A DNA stretch of 11,501 nucleotides from JAFGGT01 sp036733165 (GTDB taxonomy: Archaea; Methanobacteriota_B; Thermococci; Methanofastidiosales; NM3), in the NCBI GenBank assembly GCA_036733165.1, contig DAINBB010000037.1, forward strand, positions 1-11,501, given 5' to 3'. Below are positions 1 to 5,612 of the stretch, in pieces; position 1 is the stretch's first letter, and the number at the start of each line of letters is the position of its first letter. The notes under the pieces were generated by a model, which saw only the letters and a program-made list of their open reading frames with translations, was not told where the DNA came from and did no database searches. Both the position numbers and the translations under genes were made by a program.

Positions 1-841
1 CTGTGGCCATTTCCAATATCCCAATATATTCATTGTTTATCCACGCCTCTATCGCTTCTTCTTGATATTTTCTTAATTTTTTATTTTCTTCTTTTTTTTC
101 AAGTACATATTCAGATTCAAAGTCAGATTCATCTAGGGATGGTCTGTTCTTCGGTCTTTGTTTGATGAGCTTTTCTTTAACTGCTTCCGGCAAGTTAATC
201 ACCCTGCTATGCAAATCGATGTCCTCCCATAACATATCAAAGGTCTCTTTCGCACTAGTGATGAATTCATCCTGCCCTTCGACCCAACTTTTGTGTACAC
301 AGAAACTTTCACGATTATTTTTCCATGCGCTCCAGGTCTCATTGATGCTCCCGTCCAGTTGAATGCGATTATGCCCCTCATCCTCAAAGATGAGTACCTT
401 TTCATGAAAAAGGGACTTATTATAAGGTATGTATCTTCCGTTTTTATCTATATTAATACCTATCTTGATTTCTAATTTGTCGTTAGCTATCAGCCAGGCC
501 AATAGTTCGAATCTATTCTTGACAATATCATTTTCGAGTTCCTTTTCTATTTCTTCCCATTTTTTTAATAGAACTTCGTCCAGCTTCTTATTTCCCCGCA
601 TGATTGATTCTATATCCATTTCGCTCAGTTCGTTCCCTACTATCAATTTCATTTTTTCTCCCGTTTCGATGAACGAGCTAATGCCCCTGAAAGCTGCGGC
701 TATGGACGTGGAGGAAAAATATCCAGCAATCCTATAATAGTACTTTGATACTGATAGGGCAGGAATAAAAAAGTCCCTAATCAAATTATCCTCGCCACTG
801 TTGTATCTACATTTCCAATCAATATCCTTCAAAGAATTCAT
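1..841 (-). CDS. PLD-like nuclease / superfamily 2 helicase fusion, 3' part missing (runs off left edge)
   Basis: The frame opens with ATG at 841-839 and stays open for 280 codons to the window edge. Residues 1-205 resemble the N-terminal phospholipase D-like domain found on some DEAD/DEAH helicases: an 'RIAGYFSS' segment near 37-44, 'KLIVGNELSE' near 65-74, and one HKD-type motif with H146, K148, D154 (or E153), G164, S165 and N167. A charged linker (about 218-255) leads to 'LRKYQEEAIEAW' (256-267) and 'GILEMAT' (274-280), which is the approach to helicase motif I (Walker A, expected to continue GTGKT outside the window). The family predicts a nuclease domain coupled to an ATP-driven DNA or RNA translocase. 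The start overlaps the end of the preceding gene by 23 bp and has no close Shine-Dalgarno sequence, so translational coupling is likely. A defence role is inferred. The AT-rich composition matches its two upstream partners. Confidence 0.88.
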   Translation of the reverse strand, partial: MNSLKDIDWKCRYNSGEDNLIRDFFIPALSVSKYYYRIAGYFSSTSIAAAFRGISSFIETGEKMKLIVGNELSEMDIESIMRGNKKLDEVLLKKWEEIEKELENDIVKNRFELLAWLIANDKLEIKIGINIDKNGRYIPYNKSLFHEKVLIFEDEGHNRIQLDGSINETWSAWKNNRESFCVHKSWVEGQDEFITSAKETFDMLWEDIDLHSRVINLPEAVKEKLIKQRPKNRPSLDESDFESEYVLEKKEENKKLRKYQEEAIEAWINNEYIGILEMAT

Positions 842-1574
842 TTCTATCCAATAATATGCTCTCTTCAATGTCCAAAATTACTTGTTCATCAATGCAATCT
901 AATTTTTTTTCATAGGTCGCATCATATTTTATTTGATAGCCCTCATAGTTGCTTAAAATATGTTTTACCATTTCCCATAGGTCATAAGAATACCTGTTCT
1001 TTAATCCTTCCAGTCTATTGAAGGTTCGATAGTTTACATCCTCAATCCTGAAAATAACGTTCAGTAAGTTCATCAATTCTTCAATTTCGTAATCTAATCT
1101 TTCCTTTAGAAAATCAGGGTTGTCCTCAATATAGGAAAGTCTTTCATCTTCTATAAGATACTCTATCTTCAATATGCCTGTGTGGCTCAATATTTCTGTC
1201 TTTATTGCTTCGCTTATCTTATTATCAATCTTTTGATTACATTCGGATATTATTTTATATAAGGGAATTCCATAATCCCATATGTCCAGATATACTTGCA
1301 TATATTTTGGGGTCAGTTTGTATATTACATGGGAAGTCACGAATACGGTGGCTGGAACAACGTGAGCGGTTTTGAACAATCTTTCTCTCTCTGTAAGATC
1401 AAGGGCATGAAGAGAGAGTGCCTTCTGTAAATACAATTTATCTTGCCAATCCATACTTTTACACATCAATAGTTTTTCAATGAATTTTATCAATTGTAAA
1501 TAAGATTCGATGAACTCATCATCAAATATTTTATCGAATTCGGATGAGATATGCTCTTCTAATTTATCGTTCAT
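819..1574 (-). CDS. Hypothetical acidic helical protein, middle gene of the AT-rich cassette
   Basis: I do not recognise a family. The protein is 251 residues from ATG at 1574; a TTG two codons upstream (1580) is possible but less likely. A GGAG lies about 10 nt before the ATG, inside the preceding gene. The sequence is strongly acidic and reads as mostly alpha-helical, with no signal peptide or convincing membrane segment, so it is probably cytoplasmic. Few cysteines are present and no catalytic motif stands out; a segment rich in V, T and I ('VVPATVFVTSHVIYKL') lies around residues 72-88. It overlaps the repeat-protein gene by 11 bp and the nuclease-helicase gene by 23 bp, so the three are almost certainly co-translated. 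It may be an adaptor or regulator of the nuclease-helicase, but that rests on context only. Confidence 0.78.
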   Translation of the reverse strand: MNDKLEEHISSEFDKIFDDEFIESYLQLIKFIEKLLMCKSMDWQDKLYLQKALSLHALDLTERERLFKTAHVVPATVFVTSHVIYKLTPKYMQVYLDIWDYGIPLYKIISECNQKIDNKISEAIKTEILSHTGILKIEYLIEDERLSYIEDNPDFLKERLDYEIEELMNLLNVIFRIEDVNYRTFNRLEGLKNRYSYDLWEMVKHILSNYEGYQIKYDATYEKKLDCIDEQVILDIEESILLDRNEFFEGY

Positions 1575-2937
1575 GTTCAATAAACTCCATATATCTCTTT
1601 ATTTCAATGAATTCAGGATGGCTTTTTACATATTCTATAATCTCCCAATTGTTAGTATCTAGGTTCATTATCTTTGCTGCCAACATTGAATATAATAAAT
1701 CACGTTTCTTCTTTTTTTCCAATATGACATGATGATTATTTTGAATATAATTTAAATCATATTCTTTTATTTGTAACAGTCCGGTTATATCTAATATATT
1801 ATCAATTTTATCATATATTATATTTTTACATTCTTTATTTATATTATATAGAAAATCGAAAAAATCATCATCAGTTGGAGTATTTTCGTTGTGGATGATG
1901 GCATCCAGAATCAATTTGGCAGATATATTATTCCTAATTTCCATTAAAACATAGGTCAATACATAAAAATCATCCAATAGTCCAATATCTTTTATATTAT
2001 CATTTATTATATCCTCTTCAACAATTAAATATGATAATGCAGAGCTACATAACGTTTTTGCCAACCAAGAACTTTTATTTGAGGATAAGATATTTTTTAC
2101 TGTATTTATCATATCTGGAAGATATTTCAATAGATGATAATATTTTGTTTTTTTTAAATCACCAACCTCGAATAGCATATAATCAAAGTATGAATCTTGA
2201 TTATCTATTTCATATATTATTTCATCATTGAAAACTTCTTCGAGCGTATCTGGTATTGCGTTCGGATTGCTCGCAACATGTGCTCTAACATCAGGATTCT
2301 TGTCCCTCTCAAGCATGCAAACTATATCCGGCGTTGCGCTCGGATTACGCGCAACATACCCTCTAACAATGGGATCCTCATCCTTCGCAAGCATGTAAAG
2401 TATATCTAGCGTTGCGCTCGGATTACGCGCAACATACCCTCTAACAATGGGATCCTCATCCCTAGCAAGCTCATGAAAAATATCAGATATTATTTTTGGA
2501 CTCTTTGCAACACAATTTGAATCATTCTTCGTATCTTCGCTTATAAGTTTTTCAAGTATATCTGACGATGTGTTTGGATTGCTCGCAACATACCCTCTAA
2601 CAATGGGATCCTCATCCTTCGTAAATCCATAAAGCAAATCTAGTGTTGTGTTTGGATTGCTCGCAACATACCCTCTAACAAGGGGATTCTCATCCCTAGC
2701 AAGCTTGTAAAGTATATCTGGAGATGTGTTTGGATTGCTCGCAACATACCCTCTAACAAGGGGATCCTCATCCCTAGCAAGCTTGTAAAGTATATCTAGA
2801 GATGTGTTTGGATTGCTCGCAACATACCCTCTAACAATGGGATCCTCATCTATTGCATATAATTCAAGAATATTCAATGAAATATCTGGATTTTTAGCCA
2901 AGCGTTTTAGAGCATCAATATACATTTTTTTACTCAT
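1564..2937 (-). CDS. LRV/HEAT-like tandem repeat protein with DUF1232-like C-terminal motif
   Basis: This 457-residue protein starts at ATG 2937, with AGAGG about 10 nt upstream. Residues 17-236 hold about eight 26-residue repeats whose core reads 'DEDPIVRGYVASNPNTS' followed by 'DILYKLAR'. This matches the leucine-rich-variant (LRV) or HEAT-like alpha-solenoid pattern used for protein or nucleic-acid binding. The copy at about 126-151 is badly degenerate and the last one is drifting, while others are near-identical. The C-terminal half (240-457) is non-repetitive, acidic and helical. Residues 296-334 ('ALSYLI', 'EDIINDNI', 'DIGLLDDFYVL') resemble the DUF1232/YkvA signature, with V-E-E where that family usually has a proline-containing turn. 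No signal peptide is seen. It is the first gene of the minus-strand cassette and overlaps the next by 11 bp. A sensor or scaffold role is inferred. Confidence 0.86.
   Translation of the reverse strand: MSKKMYIDALKRLAKNPDISLNILELYAIDEDPIVRGYVASNPNTSLDILYKLARDEDPLVRGYVASNPNTSPDILYKLARDENPLVRGYVASNPNTTLDLLYGFTKDEDPIVRGYVASNPNTSSDILEKLISEDTKNDSNCVAKSPKIISDIFHELARDEDPIVRGYVARNPSATLDILYMLAKDEDPIVRGYVARNPSATPDIVCMLERDKNPDVRAHVASNPNAIPDTLEEVFNDEIIYEIDNQDSYFDYMLFEVGDLKKTKYYHLLKYLPDMINTVKNILSSNKSSWLAKTLCSSALSYLIVEEDIINDNIKDIGLLDDFYVLTYVLMEIRNNISAKLILDAIIHNENTPTDDDFFDFLYNINKECKNIIYDKIDNILDITGLLQIKEYDLNYIQNNHHVILEKKKKRDLLYSMLAAKIMNLDTNNWEIIEYVKSHPEFIEIKRYMEFIEHER
2232..2889 (-). repeat. In-frame 78-bp tandem repeats inside the LRV-like gene
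   Basis: The 'acataccctctaac' block recurs at 78-bp spacing (near 2358, 2436, 2592, 2670, 2748 and 2826), each followed by a 'gggatcctcat'-like stretch. One unit around 2485-2560 is degenerate, which leaves a double gap. Adjacent copies between about 2690 and 2845 differ at only a few bases, which points to recent duplication or gene conversion. The repeats encode 26-residue solenoid units and do not form a CRISPR array: the spacing is constant, the whole unit is conserved and the frame stays open. Confidence 0.9.
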
Positions 2938-2948
2938 ATAACAAAAAA

Positions 2949-3020
2949 CCTCTTATCTGTTATATTTTGAGATAATACTTTCTTCATTAAATAAAGATAA
3001 ACTTTATCCCGTATATTTTA
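2949..3020 (-). promoter_or_regulatory. Candidate promoter and ribosome binding site of the AT-rich cassette
   Basis: Reading the minus strand, two TATA-like boxes precede the LRV-like gene: TAAAATATA at 3020-3012 and AAAATATA at 2968-2961. AGAGG at 2953-2949 is a plausible Shine-Dalgarno sequence about 11 nt before the ATG. The distal box would give a leader of roughly 50 nt that includes this site, which is the more consistent arrangement. The DNA is so AT-rich that either match could be chance. Confidence 0.3.
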
Positions 3021-3058
3021 CTATAATTTATTTTTGATAATCACGTATTTCTTACAAT

Positions 3059-3142
3059 TTATAACTTGAACTTAAAGGTCTTAAACCCATTCTTATCTTC
3101 AAATTCATAATCTATCAGTTCAAGAATCCCCATAATCTCCAT
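3059..3142 (-). CDS. Short ORF or 3' remnant of a lost gene
   Basis: The minus strand encodes 27 residues from ATG 3142 to TAA 3059: 'MEIMGILELIDYEFEDKNG' followed by 'FKTFKFKL'. The same frame stays open upstream to a stop near 3210 without an ATG, adding 'LLKREIDN' and a hydrophobic stretch. The mix of residues looks more like the end of a real soluble protein than random AT-rich translation, so it may be the decayed tail of a gene cut away when the cassette inserted. No close ribosome binding site is seen. It may equally be chance. Confidence 0.22.
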   Translation of the reverse strand: MEIMGILELIDYEFEDKNGFKTFKFKL

Positions 3143-3169
3143 ATTATCGATTTCCCTTTTTAATAACCC

Positions 3170-3180
3170 AATATATAAAA
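3170..3180 (+). promoter_or_regulatory. Possible TATA box for the surface-protein operon
   Basis: The sequence AATATATAAAA lies about 155-165 nt upstream of the first gene of the plus-strand operon. If used, transcription would begin near 3200 and leave an untranslated leader of about 130 nt. A second weaker candidate, CTTATATTT, lies near 3217-3225. Neither is strongly distinguished from the AT-rich background. Confidence 0.28.
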
Positions 3181-3324
3181 AAATCAAAAATATCAATAGA
3201 TATAATCTAGACTACACTTATATTTGCGTCATGTCCAAAGCTTTTCTCCCGCTCTTGTGAATAATTGGGGAAAGATTTGGGTAAAAATTCTTGGATAACC
3301 CTCTTTCAACTATTCTCAAAAGAA

Positions 3325-3332
3325 GAGAGGTG
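3325..3332 (+). promoter_or_regulatory. Shine-Dalgarno sequence GAGAGGTG, possibly in a hairpin
   Basis: GAGAGGTG lies a few bases before ATG 3335 and fixes that start. The AGAGG at 3326-3330 can pair with CCTCT at 3300-3304 (plus a GU and a UA pair inside), which would mask the ribosome binding site in a stem with a 17-nt loop. The ribosome binding site is clear; the regulatory hairpin is speculative. Confidence 0.6.
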
Positions 3333-3334
3333 TC

Positions 3335-4069
3335 ATGAAAATTAAGGTATTTATCGCCAGTCTCACCATTCTGGCCCTCATTGGCAGTATGGCCATCTCG
3401 ATGGTCAGCGCTGAATGCATCGTCCCCGGCGAATGGCAGGACAGCGTCTCCGAAAGCGTTCCGGACACGGATCTGTTCCAAGGATACTTCCAGCCGCCCT
3501 ACGACGAGGACGAGAACGACGACGGGGGCATCGAGCTCTACATAAACGAGCTGATGGCCGACAACGACATAACGATAGAGGGGCCCGACGGGGACTATCC
3601 CGACTGGATAGAGCTATACAACGCGAGCGACGAGACCATAGACCTCTCAGGGATGTACCTCACCGACGACCCCAACAAGCCAAAGCTATGGAAGTTCCCG
3701 GAGGGTACAGAAATAGAAGCTGGCGAGTACCTGCTGATATGGGCGGACGGGAGGCCAAGCGACGATGACGAGCTCCACGTCCCCTTCAGGCTGAACGCCA
3801 ACGGCGACTCCGTGGCGCTCTACGCAAGCGACGGCGAGACGCTGATAGACTCCATCACATTCCACAAGCAGATAAGGGACACGTCCTACGGGCGCCTCCC
3901 CGACGCGAGCGACGAGCTGTCGTACATGTCGACGCCCACGCCGGGCGAGTCTAACGACGTGAACGGCGAGAGCGGCACGTCCTGGGTGGTCCCGGCGATC
4001 ATCGTGGCCTCGGCCCTGATGATGATAGGGCTGGTGGCGATAAGGGAAGCGAGGAGGCCTCGCGAATGA
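3335..4069 (+). CDS. Secreted, membrane-anchored lamin tail domain (LTD) protein
   Basis: The 244-residue protein begins with a signal peptide (about 1-26, ending 'MVSA' before E27-C28), followed by an acidic linker. Residues 66-206 form a lamin tail domain, an Ig-like beta sandwich often found on microbial surface proteins. Its hallmarks are 'LYINELMADN' (68-77), 'DWIELYNAS' (90-98), 'IDLSGMYLTDD' (102-112), 'FPEGTEIEAGEYLLIWADG' (121-139), 'LNANGDSVALY' and 'YGRLPDASDE', ending 'STPTPGESN'. A single hydrophobic helix (about 217-235) and a basic tail (REARRPRE) anchor it with the domain outside. In bacteria this domain commonly accompanies a CotH kinase domain; none is present here. The stop overlaps the next start as ATGA, so it is the first gene of a tightly coupled operon. 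It probably displays or positions the beta-helix protein or a cell-wall ligand, which is inferred from context. Confidence 0.88.
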   Translation: MKIKVFIASLTILALIGSMAISMVSAECIVPGEWQDSVSESVPDTDLFQGYFQPPYDEDENDDGGIELYINELMADNDITIEGPDGDYPDWIELYNASDETIDLSGMYLTDDPNKPKLWKFPEGTEIEAGEYLLIWADGRPSDDDELHVPFRLNANGDSVALYASDGETLIDSITFHKQIRDTSYGRLPDASDELSYMSTPTPGESNDVNGESGTSWVVPAIIVASALMMIGLVAIREARRPRE

Positions 4070-4782
4070 TAGAGCGTGAAGGCTACACCTTAAGGCACGA
4101 GCTCAAGTACAATCTCAATACGCTGCAGTACCACATACTGAGGAAGAAGCTTGAGAAGGTCCTGAGGCTCGACCCACATGCCGGCCCGGACGGCCTCTAC
4201 CACATAAGGAGCCTCTACTTCGACGACTTCAGGAACCGCGCGCTCTACGAGAAACAGGCCGGGATATCCAGGAGGAAAAAGTACAGGATCAGGATATACA
4301 ACTTCACTGACAATGTGATCAAGCTCGAATGCAAGAACAAGCTCGACCAGTACATCAGCAAGGAGTCGGCCACCCTGACAAGAGAGGAGACGGACAGGAT
4401 CCTTGCAGGGGACGTCGACTTCCTAAAGGAGAGGGACAATCGCCTGCTCACGGCGTTCTACCTCGAGCACAAGCGCAATCTCCTCAGGCCGAACGTCATC
4501 GTGGACTACTACCGCGAGGCATACGTGCACCCTGTGGGGAATGTGCGCATCACCTTCGACATGGGGCTGCACACGGGGATGAACTCGAAAGACCTTTTCT
4601 CGAAGGACGTCTGCACCGTGGGGATAGACGACCACCCGATAATACTCGAGATAAAATACGACAACCTCCTGCCCGAGATGGTGAGGGGGCTCCTCCCTGG
4701 CACCATACAGCCAAGGAGCGCAATAGGCAAGTTCGTGATGCGCAAGAGATTCACGAAATGCAACGACTGGGAGGACCAGTGA
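4066..4782 (+). CDS. VTC-domain polyphosphate polymerase-like protein
   Basis: The 238-residue protein is essentially one VTC domain of the triphosphate tunnel metalloenzyme type, which in yeast Vtc4 makes polyphosphate from ATP. Visible tunnel residues include R10-H-E12-L-K14, R48-SLYFDD (48-54), the basic run RRKKYRIRIY (69-78), KLECKNK (86-92), YISKE (96-100), VDYYREAY (146-153), RITFD (161-165) and the metal- or phosphate-binding ILEIKYD (193-199). The basic residues and acidic metal ligands appear intact, so activity is plausible. There is no SPX domain or membrane segment, and the protein is presumably cytosolic. Bacterial and archaeal VTC proteins commonly sit beside DUF4956 membrane proteins, as here. 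The start is set by the ATGA overlap with the lamin-tail gene and a GAGGAGG upstream. Whether it makes polyphosphate or handles another triphosphate is unknown. Confidence 0.9.
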   Translation: MIEREGYTLRHELKYNLNTLQYHILRKKLEKVLRLDPHAGPDGLYHIRSLYFDDFRNRALYEKQAGISRRKKYRIRIYNFTDNVIKLECKNKLDQYISKESATLTREETDRILAGDVDFLKERDNRLLTAFYLEHKRNLLRPNVIVDYYREAYVHPVGNVRITFDMGLHTGMNSKDLFSKDVCTVGIDDHPIILEIKYDNLLPEMVRGLLPGTIQPRSAIGKFVMRKRFTKCNDWEDQ

Positions 4783-4821
4783 GAACAGACTTCAGATAAT
4801 CACCAACAAGGAATTGGGATC

Positions 4822-4902
4822 ATGAAAAGAGAGAACGATTTATTGAAAATAGGGAAAGGGGACGCCTGCAAAATATCCGGGACCCTGAGGAAGGAGAGGT
4901 GA
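4822..4902 (+). CDS. Possible 26-codon leader ORF before the DUF4956 gene
   Basis: In the 124-bp gap between the VTC and DUF4956 genes an ATG at 4822 opens a frame that ends with TGA inside the GAGAGGTGA ribosome binding site of the next gene. The peptide is basic (starts MKRENDLLKIGKGD) and its stop is placed where terminating ribosomes could aid initiation at 4907. Its own ribosome binding site (AAGGA, about 11 nt upstream) is weak, and nothing in the peptide suggests a function. Confidence 0.2.
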   Translation: MKRENDLLKIGKGDACKISGTLRKER

Positions 4903-4906
4903 AGAT

Positions 4907-5572
4907 ATGGACCTGAACGGACTGTTGGACACCATACTCAACTCCGCCACGACGAGCCAGGAGCTCAACGTGCAGCGCGTGGTGGTCTCGCTCCTCGTCA
5001 CATTCCTCATTTCACTGTTCATATTCTATATTTACCGTGAAACTTTCAGGGGAGTCCTCTACACTAGGAACTTCAACGTGGGGCTCGTGCTGACGGCCCT
5101 CGTGACCTCCATGATAATAATACCGATAAGCACCAACATCGCCCTATCCCTCGGAATGGTCGGCGCGCTCAGCATCGTGAGATTCCGGGCTGCGATCAAG
5201 GACCCGATGGACATAATATTCACCTTCTGGGCGATAGCGATAGGCATTACGTGCGGCGCGGCCCTCTACATGGTCGCCATTGTGGCGACTGCCATCATCG
5301 GGACGATAGTCTACGTGATGTGCCAGTGGGACGTCAAGGGTGCGGAGCCGTACCTTCTGGTGACGCACTACGCGAAGGAGGCCGAAGATTCGGTGCAGGG
5401 GGCACTCCCCACGCACAAGCTCAGGTCCAGGACGATGACCCCTGAGACCGTCGAGCTGATGGTGGAGGTCAGGATGAAGAAGGACGATACCTGCAACCTT
5501 GACAGCATAATGAACATCGTCGGCGTCAAGGACGTGGCGCTGGTAAGCTACAACGGGGACTACGTGTCATGA
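4907..5572 (+). CDS. DUF4956 family membrane protein, VTC partner
   Basis: This 221-residue protein has membrane segments at about 25-44, 58-76, 78-90 and 103-137. It carries the family hallmark 'LGMVGALSIVRFRAAIKDP' (82-100) followed by 'FWAIAIGITCGA' (107-118), the most conserved part of DUF4956. A soluble C-terminal domain (about 145-221) looks like a small alpha/beta fold. The start at ATG 4907 has an excellent ribosome binding site (GGAGAGGTGA). DUF4956 genes are repeatedly found next to VTC-domain genes. A reasonable inference is a membrane component that couples polyphosphate synthesis or use to the envelope, by analogy with the membrane part of the eukaryotic VTC complex. The biochemical role of DUF4956 is not established. 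Confidence 0.9.
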   Translation: MDLNGLLDTILNSATTSQELNVQRVVVSLLVTFLISLFIFYIYRETFRGVLYTRNFNVGLVLTALVTSMIIIPISTNIALSLGMVGALSIVRFRAAIKDPMDIIFTFWAIAIGITCGAALYMVAIVATAIIGTIVYVMCQWDVKGAEPYLLVTHYAKEAEDSVQGALPTHKLRSRTMTPETVELMVEVRMKKDDTCNLDSIMNIVGVKDVALVSYNGDYVS

Positions 5573-5597
5573 AGATAACAAGAACAGAGTTAGGATC

Positions 5598-5605
5598 AAA
5601 GGAGA
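5598..5605 (+). promoter_or_regulatory. Strong Shine-Dalgarno sequence of the beta-helix gene
   Basis: AAAGGAGAG just upstream of ATG 5613 decides the start. The gap from the preceding stop is only 40 bp with no TATA-like sequence, so this gene is most likely transcribed with the VTC and DUF4956 genes. Confidence 0.65.
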
Positions 5606-5612
5606 GAATCAA

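Larger units (their letters stand above)
2938..3334. other. AT-rich intergenic junction between accessory cassette and resident operon
   Basis: This is the longest stretch without a confident gene. It holds the outward promoter of the minus-strand cassette, a 27-codon minus-strand ORF (3059-3142), a TATA-like sequence for the plus-strand operon, and that operon's leader with its Shine-Dalgarno sequence. Composition changes from very AT-rich to GC-rich across roughly 3200-3340. I see no tRNA, integrase, direct-repeat pair or insertion sequence here that would define the boundary. Confidence 0.6.

Noticed and set aside
429..737. Plus-strand frame of 102 codons opposite the left-edge gene
   Set aside because: It is a Ser/Phe-rich antisense shadow of the PLD-helicase gene, whose protein has family-level motifs.
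2232..2889. Regularly spaced repeats considered as a CRISPR array or a DNA-level satellite
   Set aside because: The 78-bp unit is conserved throughout, without variable spacers, keeps an open frame and encodes a recognisable solenoid repeat.
2938..3334. Search for an integrase, insertion sequence ends or tRNA attachment site at the island boundary
   Set aside because: No terminal inverted repeats, tRNA-like fold or recombinase frame could be seen; the boundary is defined by composition only.
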